Shown: in pieces, positions 11,821 to 22,420 of the stretch
Numbering within the stretch: the stretch's first letter is position 1
How the letters are laid out: each line of letters starts with the position of its first letter
Assembly: GCA_002633025.1 (NCBI GenBank)
Contig: NMRB01003081.1
Span: forward strand, 1 to 64,000
Source: Notospermus geniculatus
Taxonomy: Eukaryota; Nemertea; Pilidiophora; Heteronemertea; Lineidae
Length of the DNA stretch: 64,000 nucleotides
Direction: 5' to 3'
The notes under the pieces: model-generated
Databases searched by the model: none
Seen by the model: the letters and a program-made list of their open reading frames with translations, nothing else
Told to the model about the DNA's origin: nothing
Translations under genes and position numbers: made by a program

Positions 11821-11906
11821 GGATACCATGTCAGGTTCGGAGCTCACCGGGTGTGTGGACTAAAAACGTCCATCTTCTTCATCTTCTCGTATATTGTCAA
11901 ACGTTT

Positions 11907-12074
11907 CAAAAAGGGTACAAATTTAAATTGGGCAACGCTTGTGTAGGAGCAGTACATACATCTGTGGGTGGCATCGCTGTAATCCAAGATGATTATCTGA
12001 GACCTAAGTTATACCCGCGTGGGAGCTGCATGTTGAATCCAGATAATCAATTTCAAAGAATGAAACACATATGG
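11907..12074. repeat. Dispersed repeat matching 24272-24436
   Basis: About 165 bp around TTGGGCAACGCTTG and TTATACCCGCGTGGGAGC occurs again at 24272-24436 in the same orientation with few differences. Neither copy has coding potential. Confidence 0.7.
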
Positions 12075-12116
12075 AACTTACATGTGGGCCCTACAAGATA
12101 AATCGTAAACTTTTAC

Positions 12117-12272
12117 TCGAACACAAGCAAATGGCAGGCTACACTCACGAGCAATGTCAGTAATCTGTCCTACTGTATTTTTATTTGCAACCAAGCCATT
12201 GGCAATGGCATCATTCATTCGCTTGTTCTGTTCCTTGCTAATCAACGTCCTTATTCTCGTTGGCTTTGTGAC
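12117..12272 (-). CDS. Candidate internal exon, unrecognised protein
   Basis: On the minus strand an acceptor (CTAATTCCAG|GTCACAAAG) opens a 156-nt frame (52 codons) ending at a possible donor (TTCGA|GTAAAA). The peptide includes TLISKEQNKRMNDAIANGL and QITDIARECSLPF, soluble and helix-like. No partner exons were identified and no family is recognised. It could be a piece of a transposase N-terminus. Confidence 0.35.
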
Positions 12273-12759
12273 CTGGAATTAGAGAGAAAAAAATTAGCCC
12301 TGCATGCATCTAATAAAACATATTTTCTCAGGTTTGCCTGTATATCTGGCGACTCACTCACATCGCCCAGACTTTGAAGGTTTTCTGTGTGGCAATCAAA
12401 ACATGATTTGTCCCCAGATAGCGATTTTACAGGAGTTAAAACCGGTCGGTGCCGAATACATATCTCACATTGTTTCAACTTTCCACCATGCTTCGTCTGC
12501 TAGCTGATGCGCGCGCATCCAGCCTGGTAGGAACTCCAACCACACTTTCGGTTGTGCGACCCCGACAGCAGGCGTAATGCGAAGCATGTCACCTGCTTGA
12601 GGAGGCTAGGAAAACATTCACTTAGTCGACGAAAGTATTCTAAACAGCCTTTGTACGCCATTTGTGAACACGAAAACAATCCTGACCGCTCAACTGCCGT
12701 GTGCATATGTTCAGAACGCAAAAACAAATACTTTTCGCATTTTTTCGTGTTCTCCCTTT

Positions 12760-13090
12760 TTAGCTCATCACCGGGGTTATTACAATGGTGTAGCGTCCGT
12801 CGTCTGTTAGCAGGGCACGTTTCATAACCGCTGGAGCTATTGATCAGAAACTTGGTCCCCTTACATATATCGCCAAGGTCAGATTACCTACGACACCAAG
12901 TTTCGGTCCGATTCGACTCTTAGCTTGGCCACTAGGTGGCAGAAACCAAAAACACAAAAAGTGCAATAACCGCTGAACTAATGACTGGATCACCTCCAAA
13001 TTTTTATCATAGGGGTATCTAATGAGGGTACGTTAGATTATAACGGGTTTTTGATTGGATCTACTTTTCAAGGTCACACAGGTCAATGTT
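12760..13090 (+). repeat. Copy of the AGCTCAC terminal-hairpin repeat family
   Basis: It starts TTTTTAGCTCATCACCGGGG, runs through GCGTCCGTCGTCTGTTAGCAGG and GTTTCATAACCGCTGGAGC, then the shared body (AAACTTGGTCC, ACACCAAGTTTCGGTCCGAT, CCACTAGGTGGCAG) and ends in the ATCTACTTTTCAAGGTCACA block. It aligns by eye over its length with 57693-58390 once the nested MITE there is ignored. Confidence 0.7.
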
Positions 13091-13819
13091 AAAAATTTTG
13101 ACTCTTGACATCAGCAACAATCCCCACATTACACCCCTCTCAATGAAAAATTGAAGCCCTCGTCAATACCATAAAAGAAACAAAAACATTACATCTTTCA
13201 GCCGCTAAATTCAATTTCAACTACGTGCATACTATTACGTCAGCTTTAAGTCTATAACGCCAACGCGATGAACTCGAAACGTGAAACACAACGTCTTGAA
13301 GCAAACAACGTAACGCATTATTTGAAAAATATCGTCAGTCCACTGAAGGTCTGGGTATCTATTAAAACGTGTAAAGATTCATTCATCCTTCATTCATCCT
13401 TAAATTCCTCTAAGGTTCACAAGTCAATTGACGGTGTGGGTACCGTAAAACGAACTTAAAATAATCATCAGTGTATTAGCGGTCTGGATACCAAAACGAA
13501 CTTAAAATAATCAAAATCGAAGTTCATCAGTCTCTTATCTGTCTGGGAACTGTCTTAGTTCCTCGCATTTACTCTAACAAATCTATTTTCACCAAGGACT
13601 TCGCTGCTTCCACATCTTCGTTCGTAGGGCATGATAACTTCACCTCTCTCCATTTCCTCATTTCCGTTGTCCTCCTTTTTATCACTTTCGTCATTTCTTT
13701 TATTATTTCCATATTTTCATCCATTTTCTTCTCCAATCTTTACATTCCCTCAATTCCAGATATCACAGTTTCGTTAAGTCCACTGTTGTTTCCCCACGGG
13801 CCGCTGGGTTGGATAAGTT

Positions 13820-15712
13820 TCCCGTCTGGTAAGGTCATGATCGTTCAAGTCTTGTCCGTACAACACCTTCCAAACTAAATTACTGATTCGTGCCATATTC
13901 CGGTCGCAAGTACCAATATCTTAGACGCCTTTCTGCATACTTTCCGAGTGCTTCATCAGACGATCCAGATCCCTTTTGTTTTCAACACCAAGGTTCAACT
14001 GAAGCAGAATGGGAACGGTAGATTTCCTCATTACGGTCCGAGGTCATTACATGAGGTCCGAGCACTTCGTCCGGCTGCGACAGTCATTTCTAAGGTGATT
14101 ATACCAGCCAGTTCACTTTGATTGAGCGGACGCCCAGTCCATGTGAGAAAAACATCATTAGTTTTGGCAGAATTGGGGACGTGCGTCCTGATGTTGTCAA
14201 TGCAGCCGGTCAGAAAACGGAAGTCCTCCTTGCTCAGCGACAATTGAGCCGCACGGTATACAAGTTGAGTTTTGTGCTGCTGTACATTGAGCACATGCCG
14301 ATCATCATGAATATTTGTGCGGCCATCTTTGACTTCATCGATTTTCAAATTGATGACCCGTCCAGCCCTGGTGGCATTATTCAGAATTAGTGACATGATC
14401 AAATAATTACGTGCGCGGGCGTGTGTCTTCGCGTTAACTGCGTGCTTATCATCATGACAGTGTTGGTTCAGAATACTTCTGCCCATGTTCGCTCGTTCGC
14501 CATTCAGGTAACTTTTCATATGATGGTGACTGCCGCTTGCTGATGCTCCACTTTTTAGCTCACCCGTGAGCTCTTTACAATGGCGCAGCGTCCGTCGTCC
14601 GTCGTCGTCCGTCGTCGTCCGTTAGCAGGGCACGTTTCGTAACAAGCACATGCCGATCATCATGAATATTTGTGCGGCCATCTTTGACTTCATCGATTTT
14701 CAAATTGATGACCCGTCCAGCCCTGGTGGCATTATTGAGAATTAGTGACATGATCAAATAATTACGTGCGCGGGCGTGTGTCTTCGCGTTAACTGCGTGC
14801 TTATCATCATGACAGTGTTGGTCCAGAATACTTCTGCCCATGTTCGCTCGTTCGCCATTCAGGTAACTTTTCATATGATGGTGACTGCCGCTTGCTGATG
14901 CTCCACTTTTTTCTTGTTTTTCCTTTTCGCAATTTTCCGGTTGAGGGACGGATTCTATCGTCGGATTTGCTCTACAATGTTCCTGCAGGTCTGTTCCGTC
15001 ATCCAATTCTTGTTCTTCAAGTTCGCCCACATGACAAATTGACTGAAGTCATTTGTGTATTTGTTGGGCCTAACGAGGCGTTTTTTCACCGCCGCTAAAT
15101 GTCTGCAAAACTCGCGTATGTCGTGTTCTGAACAACAAGGAGTCGAGATCGTGCTGCTCCGATTGGTCGGGGTCTGTCGTGGTATATTTCTCCATGTCGT
15201 CGTGATCACTGCCGCCGCAAATGAGCTCCTCCCGTGGACGTCGATGGATTGTTTCGGATGGTCTTTGGTCATCTTGCTCGGTGCGACGATTTCTCCCCCT
15301 GTGCCGTGTTTACCACTAGTAGAATCTCCGGTGGGACGAGTATGGGCCTCCTCTCTCACCATTTCTTCATTACTTTGAATTTAAAGTTCGGGGACAGTTT
15401 TCAGGCTAGAGCATGTGCCTACTAATTTAACTAAATTACAGCTAAAAATCAATACATTATTTGTATTGTCAGCTGTCAATCGGAAGGAAAAAGTGGATTG
15501 AAATGATGACTTACCCTTTTCCCGAAGTTTTCCAGCATATTGCAGACTGTGTCCATTAGTATTTTGCCATTTACACTACCATCTAGTCTTGATATGGTAT
15601 CACGCGAAAAATCGCCACCGGAACCTTGAAATCCTCTTCCAGAAGTACCATTCTTTGGTGTAACAGACCTAGACCTGTTGTTCGGCGTACTACAATAAAA
15701 TCGGCTTGCCAT
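13820..15712 (-). pseudogene. Tyrosine recombinase gene, copy A (two exons, disrupted)
   Basis: Exon 1 is 15712-15515: ATG, 66 codons starting MASRFYCSTPNNRSRS, then a GTAAGT donor. The next exon covers 15362 to about 13820. It carries a conserved N-terminal segment (HLAAVKKRLVRPNKY, FSQFVMWANL), then a catalytic domain with Arg I in NNATRAGRVINL, the strand pair VLNVQQHKT, and NDVFLTWTGRPLNQSELAG. In another frame follow MRKSTISILLQ (Arg II region) and LMKHSESMQ. The catalytic Tyr, expected nine residues after that His, is a TAA at 13921-13923. A 20-nt insertion before MRKST shifts the frame, and a 267-bp internal duplication breaks the middle. The motif set fits eukaryotic tyrosine-recombinase transposons (Crypton-like), inferred from memory. 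Confidence 0.6.
14291..14912. repeat. 267-bp direct duplication flanking a 90-bp hairpin-repeat fragment
   Basis: 14291-14557 and 14646-14912 are almost identical (two differences noticed). Between them, 14555-14645 is the terminal-hairpin end of the AGCTCAC repeat family (TTTTTAGCTCACCCGTGAGCTC to GGGCACGTTTCGTAAC). The element copy at 28.5-30.5 kb has one unduplicated version, so the duplication arose after the copies separated. Confidence 0.8.
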
Positions 15713-16331
15713 GATTATTCCGAATTTCAATTTCACTGTAAATTTCAATTTACAGTGACTCGAGTCGGTGAGGAATGATGGGGCAGGTCCTCTAAATACT
15801 AACGACATAGGCCCTCCTGCAGCGTAGCATTCGTTTCTTCTTAGCTTCGTAGCATTATGCGTGAGATTGTAGATACCTTGCCCCACAGAGACAAAAATGC
15901 CATTGCAGTCTCTGATGCCAAGAAGGCAGCACCCTCAAAAAGTTCCTTGTTGGACCAATGTCGTCGACTTTTGACAAACTATCATTGAATTTGATTTCAA
16001 ATGAGTCTGATTCCGAGAGGTCATGCCTGTTGATCTCTCACATCAAACTCGCAAATGGCCTGCTCTTTCTGATGTAGAGGGTTTTAGTCTATGTTTCGTT
16101 CAGCGACCTTTTTTACGTGGGCCTGGCACTGGAGGATTTCTGCCACAGGAACATCATCTTCAGTGGGAGCAGGAGGTAGTATGGAAGAGATAATTGAACA
16201 AACAATAATTCGCCTACTCTTTGATGGAAATCAATATCAGTCTCAGAAGTAGGCACAGAGGGAAAACGGAACTTCTGATCCCTGTATACTTACAGTCTTG
16301 GTTTCATAAATATTTCCAAATCATCAGTCAC

Positions 16332-16600
16332 CTAATGCAGCTGGCCATTGTCCACCTCAAAGCCACTGACAGAAAGTTCAGAATAAGAGAGCTTTGTGTT
16401 TTAAGCAAAGCAGTGTGCTTCCATCTCAAAATTCGATATTGGGGTTGTTGCTTGACTGCTGGCAGGAAGTGGTTTGCTACCCATTCATAAAAACATGATG
16501 ATTCCATCCAGCCATTTGGCGACCTACCAAAACAGAATGCCGGTGTTGACTCCAGTGGGTCGTATTTAAATCTTTGGACTNTACCCGATTTTTGGTTGGA
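16332..16600 (-). pseudogene. Pogo/Tigger-like DDE transposase fragment
   Basis: The minus-strand frame contains SPNGWMESSCFYEWVANHFL followed by PAVK, the pattern seen just before the second catalytic Asp of pogo/Tigger/CENP-B-type DDE domains (GWM...F..W...F.P). The expected DGH motif is degraded and the frame decays afterwards. One ambiguous base (16581) lies within. Only a fragment of the core is present. Confidence 0.5.
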
Positions 16601-17845
16601 TAACGATGTCAGAGGGAGTTGAAGAGAAAGAACTTTTTTCTTTTTTTGACTCGGCGATGAAATTTTTAGACACGGCGGCGCATTTATGACCCGGCGCAAG
16701 AGGCCCACTGGGCCTCCATGAATCGGCGCACCGCCGAGTCTTGGAAGGTAGTGGAGAACACTGTTCGGGGGATTATCTTTCGCAGAGTGTCACTCGATTC
16801 TGCAGGTTTCAGTGTAGCGTAATCATACCGCACACAGTCGTTGATGTCGATGGCCCCACTAACTGGTTTTCCATGCTGTCAACCCTTTTCTCCAGGTTTG
16901 ACATTCCCTCAATCATGTCAATCAACATACTAATATTTTGTGAAAAGTTAAGTCACCACTCTTACCTGCATCGTTGTTACTGGTACGATCTGCATTCCCT
17001 TTCTTTGATTTATCAGAAGTGTTTTTCTGAGGAGACCATTACCGTATTTGAATTCCTTTCTCCTTTCTCTAAAATCTTTAATTCAGCGATTTTATATTTC
17101 ATGCACGAAAAGTGAATCCGTTCCTTGTAGACAGATTTTTTTCTTGCGCCATATTTCTCTTTGCTGTCCAGATCGTTTGCATCTTTAACCCTTAAAGTGC
17201 CAAGTTTCCCAAAGGGCGGTACCCCCACTGCCAAGTTTCCATGGCAATTTACCAAGTTTCACACATGTGCTTTTAGTATTCATGACTGTTATGTACATAA
17301 AAACTTCTAGTAATCAAGATACAATGTATATATATGATAGTTGTTGAACATGAACTGAACATACAAAAAATAACCTTACCAGGTGTACTTGATGACCTTC
17401 TGACCTTCTTATCCCGTTACCATGGTTACGAATAATCATTTTCATCAGATGAACATCAGCGTCACGTATCCATCATGTATGCAAATGTGAATGAATATTA
17501 TATCCAAATGTGAATGAAAACAATGTCAATACAAGCATCCTCATTGAAATATATATACAGTCATATCCTGATATTTTGTAACAGAATATTACAGTCTCCC
17601 TTCCCTCCGCGCGTCATTGATTTCTCTGCCCACCCTTCTGTAGTCCAACTGGCTGTGATATATTTCGAATCATTCTGGCCAGCACATGGCTAAGTCACAC
17701 TGCTTACAGCCATGACTAGTTTGGACTCTTTTCACCTTTCTACTATCGCTACAAACAATACCGTCAGGTTTTTTGCTTTTTGTTGGCTTCCGACCGAAAT
17801 GTTTGTCTGTCAGACGGGCGGGTAGTGGAGAGGTGGAGGGCCGAC
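16601..17845. other. Non-coding; nothing recognised
   Basis: No supported gene. A short self-complementary word pair, GACTCGGCG and CGCCGAGTC, at about 16640 and 16731 encloses roughly 90 bp and could be a small MITE. The remainder is AT-rich with scattered short frames. Confidence 0.3.
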
Positions 17846-18888
17846 CAGTTCTCTTTCTGCTTGGTACAGGGTGACCCAAAAAAAGCTGCCCCCGTATTAA
17901 TTGTAATAAATCCTACAAAGATCCGTGAAATTTCTTCAAATTTGGTACACTTGAACTTCAGTCTGTGGATGGTCTTCCCACAAAGTTTTAGCCATCTGAG
18001 TCAGTTTGTATAGAAATTCTATGTTCTTTCCAAAATGTGCTCCAAATGGCGTCCTCGGCGTTTCGGGCACACTTGCATACGTAGCGCAAACTTGTCAATG
18101 ACTCGCACACATTCCTCCTTGGGGATTTGCCTGATTTTTGTTGTGATTGCTGCCATCAGTTCGCCAATTGTTTGAGGATTGTTCTTATACACATTATCCT
18201 TGAGACACCCCCACAGATAAAAAATCTGGGGGATTTCGAAACATGGCATCAATGGCCCATATTGGTTCGAGGATGAAAATGGTGAACGGTGAACACAGAG
18301 CGCTGTGTGGCAGTACTGAAGAAGTTTTGGACATATGGGACGACGCAGATGTATAGATTGAGATGAACAGTGGTTCCAGCAAGACGGGGCCACCCCTCAC
18401 ACATCAGATGTGTCCTTAGCCAGGCTGAGAGAGCGATTTGAAGACCAACTGATCAGCAGGAGGTGCGACGTTGAGTGGGCAGCGCATTCACCGGACTTGA
18501 ATCCCCCAGATTGTTATCTGTGGGGGTGTCTCAAGGATAATGTGTATGAGAACAATCATCAAACAATTGGTGAACTGAAGGCAGCAATCACAACAAAAAT
18601 CAGGCAAATCCCCAAGGAGGAATGTGTGCGAGTCGTTGACAATTTTGCGCTACGTATGCAAGTGTGCCTGAAACGCCGAGGACGCCATTTGGAGCACATT
18701 TTGGAAAGAACATAGAATTTCTATACAAACTGACTCAGATGGCTAAAACTTTGTGGGAAGATCATCCACAGACTGAAGTTCAAGTGTACCAAATTTAAAG
18801 AAATTTCACGGATCTTTGTAGGATTTATTAACATTTTTACGGGGGCAGCTTTTTTTGGGTCACCCTGTACCAAGCAGAAAGAGAACTG
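17846..18888. mobile_element. Palindromic Tc1/mariner remnant with ~390-bp arms
   Basis: 17846-18235 is the inverted complement of 18500-18888, with a 264-bp spacer. Inside both outer ends is the terminal sequence ACAGGGTGACCCAAAAAAAG, typical of Tc1/mariner ends, but the inversion extends about 20 bp further out (CAGTTCTCTTTCTGCTTGG). Both arms carry the same 3' portion of a transposase in opposite orientations. Confidence 0.75.
18369..18715 (+). pseudogene. Tc1/mariner (DD41D-spaced) transposase C-terminal part
   Basis: The frame reads WFQQDGATPHT, the second catalytic Asp, then 41 residues to the Asp of SPDLNPPDCYLWG, the third acidic position. It ends in the family's C-terminal helices (AAITTKIRQIPKEECVRV, RGRHLEHILE). 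Counting by eye gives DD41D, the spacing reported for rosa/Visitor-type families. Upstream, the WFEDENG region is present at about 18270 in another frame and a TGA precedes WFQQD. A second copy of the last ~120 residues is on the minus strand at 18231-18019. The first catalytic Asp was not located. Confidence 0.65.
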
Positions 18889-19114
18889 TGCCATGTGTAG
18901 TTGTACTTGCACTCTGTGTTGCAACATTGCATTGTGTTTTGTTACGTCTGTGACTTATGGGGGTGAAGACCTGAACACCGCAATGCCTCTTGTACTGAAA
19001 GCCAAAAACACGCATAAAAGCACACATGACAAAGCAAAGCAAAGCAGAAAGCAAATATCAAAGCAAAGCAAAGCAAATGGCAAACGCAAAGCACATGACA
19101 ACCAGAATACTCCA

Positions 19115-19372
19115 TCAATTCAATGACCAACTCTTGATTTCCTCTAAGGATGTACTCAACCAGGATGTCTGACAAGCCACTGGTTTCGTGTACAATGATG
19201 TCTGGACGTGGACACTAGTCTTCTCTGGCCCCGGCGAAATCATCGACAACTCTGTTGGGTCCAGCATGTCATCATCAAGGTCCAGACATGCACCATCTGT
19301 TACTTCATCATCAATCATGGTCGATGAAGATTCGACCATGACGTCGCTTTCCTCCAGCAACTCAGATACCGT
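19115..19372 (-). CDS. Candidate exon, acidic, unrecognised
   Basis: A minus-strand acceptor (TGTCATTCCAG|ACGG) opens an 86-codon frame to a TAA. The peptide is acidic and Ser/Asp-rich (TMIDDEVTDGACLDLDDDML), followed by HVQTSLYTKPVACQTS, which resembles linker segments of THAP-type transposases. No neighbouring exon fits clearly. Confidence 0.35.
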   Translation of the reverse strand, partial: TVSELLEESDVMVESSSTMIDDEVTDGACLDLDDDMLDPTELSMISPGPEKTSVHVQTSLYTKPVACQTSWLSTSLEEIKSWSLN

Positions 19373-19706
19373 CTGGAATGACAGAATAAGCTAGTTTATT
19401 ATACATGTATACACAGGCCAACTTGTATTCTCTGTATTCATCCCAGTTCCAACTGTGTATCGAACCACAGACATGTTGTACTGGGCTGCAATGCAATTTC
19501 CACCGTCATAGGCTACTGCTGTTCTTCCGTGAGTGGTTCACGGCCACACTCATGTAGCTCTTATCAACCCATTAGTGCACACCCTGGCATGCCTGGATAT
19601 GATGCAGAATGGACAACCACTTCTCTAATAGCAGCGAATACCACAGGTAGGTGGTTTACAACTGACTTGACCCAAACTCTAAAGGGCGGTTTACACTAGG
19701 TTGCAC

Positions 19707-19737
19707 CAAGTTGCAAGTTGCAGCAACTTGCAACTTG
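19707..19737. repeat. 31-bp perfect palindrome (15-bp arms, 1-nt centre)
   Basis: CAAGTTGCAAGTTGC, one A, then GCAACTTGCAACTTG. It lies within a stretch bounded by GGTTTACAC words (19688, 19755) in which GTTGCA/TGCAAC recurs at short spacing, the look of a small MITE. Confidence 0.7.
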
Positions 19738-19914
19738 CTGCAAACTACCTGGGACGGTTTACACATAGAAAAATCAATGCAACCTCCAGCGTGATCGAGT
19801 TGCAACAAGTTGCAGACCCGTTTACATATGCAACTTTTATGAAACGTTTTGGTCTCATCAGGTTTCTACGCTTAATGAGAGTGCCCTTCACAGGTATTGC
19901 AAGGTCCCAGACCG

Positions 19915-20385
19915 AATGGAGGTAATAATAAGGTAACAATGAAGCGATGAAGAGGTAACCAAGATAGGTAATGCTGGGGCGAAAGAAAGGTAACTGAGAG
20001 GCGATGAAAAGATAATGAATCTTCAATTACCTTTTTATCACCTCGGTTCCACAACACAGGTCAGATACATGCAGGAGGTAATAAAGAGGCGATACAGCAA
20101 ATTATTTAAATGAGCGGAGGTGATGATGAGGCGATGATTTGGTGATATGAAGGTAATACTACAGGCGATAGAAAGGTAATGATGAGGCGATGATTTGGTA
20201 ATGAGGAGGTGATGTTGGGGTAATATGGAGGCGACAGAAAGGATAGGTAAATGATGAGGCGATGTCGGGGTAATACAGAGGCGACAGAAAGGTAATGATG
20301 AGGTGATGCTAAGGTAATGATGGGGTGACTGGAAGTTAATACCACCATGATGCATGGGGCGACTGGAAGGAATGCCACCAATCAG
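19915..20385. repeat. Degenerate GGTAAT / GGCGAT minisatellite, block 1
   Basis: The core word GGTAAT alternates irregularly with GGCGAT and GGTGAT, each usually preceded by A or GA and separated by 8-20 bases, for example GAGGCGATGATTTGGTAAT. All long minus-strand frames here are repeat translations (YLSITSS-like) and not genes. A related block lies at 21303-21668. Confidence 0.75.
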
Positions 20386-20478
20386 TCCTGCCAAATGAGT
20401 TTTAAAGAAAAAAACAATGCTAAAAAAACAATCTAATAAATGAGGTGTAATTGACATCGACATGCAGAAAAAAATTAA

Positions 20479-20772
20479 CTCGCTCTCCACAACTGCTTAA
20501 CTTCGTAAAATTCGCCGCGTTCGGTCAACAGATGGCGCTGAGAGAGTCGACCAATGAGAGCACCGAGCAACCGGTAACCAAGCTGGCCTGAGACACTTTT
20601 TCATTGGCTGAGCGGTTCGTAGCCATGGTAGCACAAGAACATCCGTTGCCAACGGGCAAAACAGTTATGACAGCAGCGTGCTGATAGGCTGTAAAACTCG
20701 CGCCAGGCCCTGACGCCATCTGTTGACCAAACGCGGCGACTTCCATGAAGTAAAGCAGTTGTGGAGAGCGAG
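20479..20772. mobile_element. 294-bp MITE with ~60-bp inverted ends and TAA target duplication
   Basis: Left end CTCGCTCTCCACAACTGCTT and right end AAGCAGTTGTGGAGAGCGAG are perfect inverses for 20 bp. The inversion continues imperfectly to CAACAGATGGCG on both sides. TAA flanks both ends (20476-20478 and 20773-20775). A 3-bp TWA duplication is typical of PIF/Harbinger elements. No transposase is present. Confidence 0.75.
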
Positions 20773-20775
20773 TAA

Positions 20776-21302
20776 GGGGGCGTGACTCACAACTGCGTAG
20801 GGAGATTTAGTTAGGCTAGGCCTATATATAATTTGCCCAGCAGCCCATAAGGCTATATATAGCCTGTGTGCCTTGGAAATGCTGACATGGCTAAACAATG
20901 CAAACCCCTAGTTGCAACCCTAATGACTAAGCTAGCTGTTGAGCAGTACTGTACATAGGCCTATACACACTCTCCTGTGTACTACAGAATCCGATCGTTT
21001 TACAATTTGACATTGAGGGGGAAATCAACATTTCCCCTTGATTTTAAAGAAAGCTAACTCACCTAGTCATGTAGTATAACAGCAGGGCATGATTGTAAGC
21101 AAACAAAATGGGTTACAAACAACGTAAAATGAAGAGAACACAAAACAACATGCAGAGTGAACAGTTACAATCCAACTGGAAAAATTTGAACTGGGAGCCA
21201 ACTGAAAATGAGGCTCTACATACATGACATAGCTGATGTACACCATGCCGTGTATGCCCAATATATTGCCATACATAATGTACAGCAAAATCATTGTAAA
21301 GC
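20776..21302. other. Non-coding; nothing recognised
   Basis: No supported feature. Several AGGCCTA words and ATATAGCC repeats occur near 20815-20865. Confidence 0.25.
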
Positions 21303-21668
21303 TCGAGGTAATGAGAGGTAATAAAAAGGCGATGATAAGGTAATAGCACAAAGTATTAAGTCCAAGAGGTAATGAAAAGGTAACCTAAATTCCTAAAATA
21401 ATGTCAGAGTTCGAAAGGCGATGATAAGGTAATAGTACAAAATAATGTAAGTCCTGGAGGTAATAAAAAGGTAACCGATGTTTCCAAAAGAGTGACAAAG
21501 TTTGAAAGGCGATGATAAGGTAATGCGTGTCTAGTGCCCGAGGTAATGATTTGGTAAAGGCCTGGTTCAGAGGTGATGAAAAGGTAATATGGAGGTGATG
21601 ATGAGGCGATTTCAATTTTGAGGTAACAATGAGGCGATGACGAGGCGATGATAAGGTGTATGGCTATT
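21303..21668. repeat. Degenerate GGTAAT / GGCGAT minisatellite, block 2
   Basis: Same word alternation as block 1, with higher-order units such as AGGCGATGATAAGGTAAT repeated at about 21325, 21416, 21507 and 21640. It ends directly against the truncated transposase frame at 21690. Confidence 0.75.
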
Positions 21669-21689
21669 ACCTCCATTTGGTCTGGGGTG

Positions 21690-22110
21690 TCACATGTCAG
21701 ATTGGTGGAGTACCGGTACCGGTATGTGAGAATACTTGTCCCTCATTGTTGAGGCAATACCAGTGTGACGGTCTGTGACAATGCACTCTATTTTGAGACC
21801 ACTTTCTTCCATGTCATCCACAGACTGGATAAAACCCTTCTTTTCCAAGCTCTGACTGCTTATGCCAGGGCCAACCTGTTTCAATGAAAAGTGCAGGATT
21901 TTCGATGTATCAACAACCATCATTGAGTATATGCAGTATTTTGCAGAAAACCCTCGAGAATCGCGCCTACCATCGGCAGATATCGTGACTTTTCTGTTAG
22001 CAAGTATTCTTGATTTCATCAAATAAGCACTGCTGGTGTTCCTTCCAACTCAGGTTTACCATTGGCCACAGATGCAAAGATGGAGAAAGAACTGATGTCG
22101 TGAGTCGTAA
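21690..22110 (-). pseudogene. Kolobok/THAP-type DDE transposase fragment, truncated
   Basis: The minus-strand frame carries SADGRRDSRGFSAKYC with the first candidate catalytic Asp, then SLEKKGFIQSVDDMEESG, and IVTDRHTGIASTMRDKY with the second Asp. This is the DGRxDSxGxxAKY...EKEGxxR...TDRH layout of a widespread transposase family I associate with Kolobok. The expected DxWH motif is present as D-M-stop-H, a TGA replacing Trp. Upstream, WKEHQQCLFDEIKNT in another frame fits the expected preceding helix, implying a frameshift near 22000. The 3' part is lost where the GGTAAT/GGCGAT repeat begins. Confidence 0.6.
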
Positions 22111-22420
22111 GGACAATGTAGTGGTGATGACAAAAATAAATGAGATCTATGGTAATGTTCAATTCATGTTGTGGACATTATATAAAATGCAATTTTTGTC
22201 ATGTTTTTCTTGAAATCTAAAATCAATACCTAAATAGTGTTCGTTTTGTAAAAGTAGACAAACTTCCTTCCTCTGAATTCGTTTTTGATACCTTTTATAT
22301 GATACTTTCTGGATATGTGAAGATGTAACTTTAGAGAAAGCTACTGTCCAATATATCTAAAGAAAGATTTAAGATAAGACTGATCGACAAAACAGGTAAC
22401 AAAATAATGATACTACTTAC

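Larger units (their letters stand above)
13722..16333. mobile_element. Tyrosine-recombinase element copy A
   Basis: Sequence from about CTTCTCCAATCTTT (13722) to AAATCATCAGTCA (16333) is shared with 28703-30501. Copy A has about 400 bp (15780-16175) absent from copy B, plus the internal duplication at 14291-14912. No terminal repeats were recognised, which is compatible with Crypton-type elements but does not prove it. Confidence 0.6.

Noticed and set aside
18889-19114. AAAGCAAAGCAAAGC-containing frames near 19035-19090
   Set aside because: A short AAAGC simple repeat explains them.
20038-20490. 150-aa minus-strand frame rich in Ser/Tyr/His/Leu
   Set aside because: It is the translation of the GGTAAT/GGCGAT repeat; the same peptide pattern appears in all frames of both repeat blocks.
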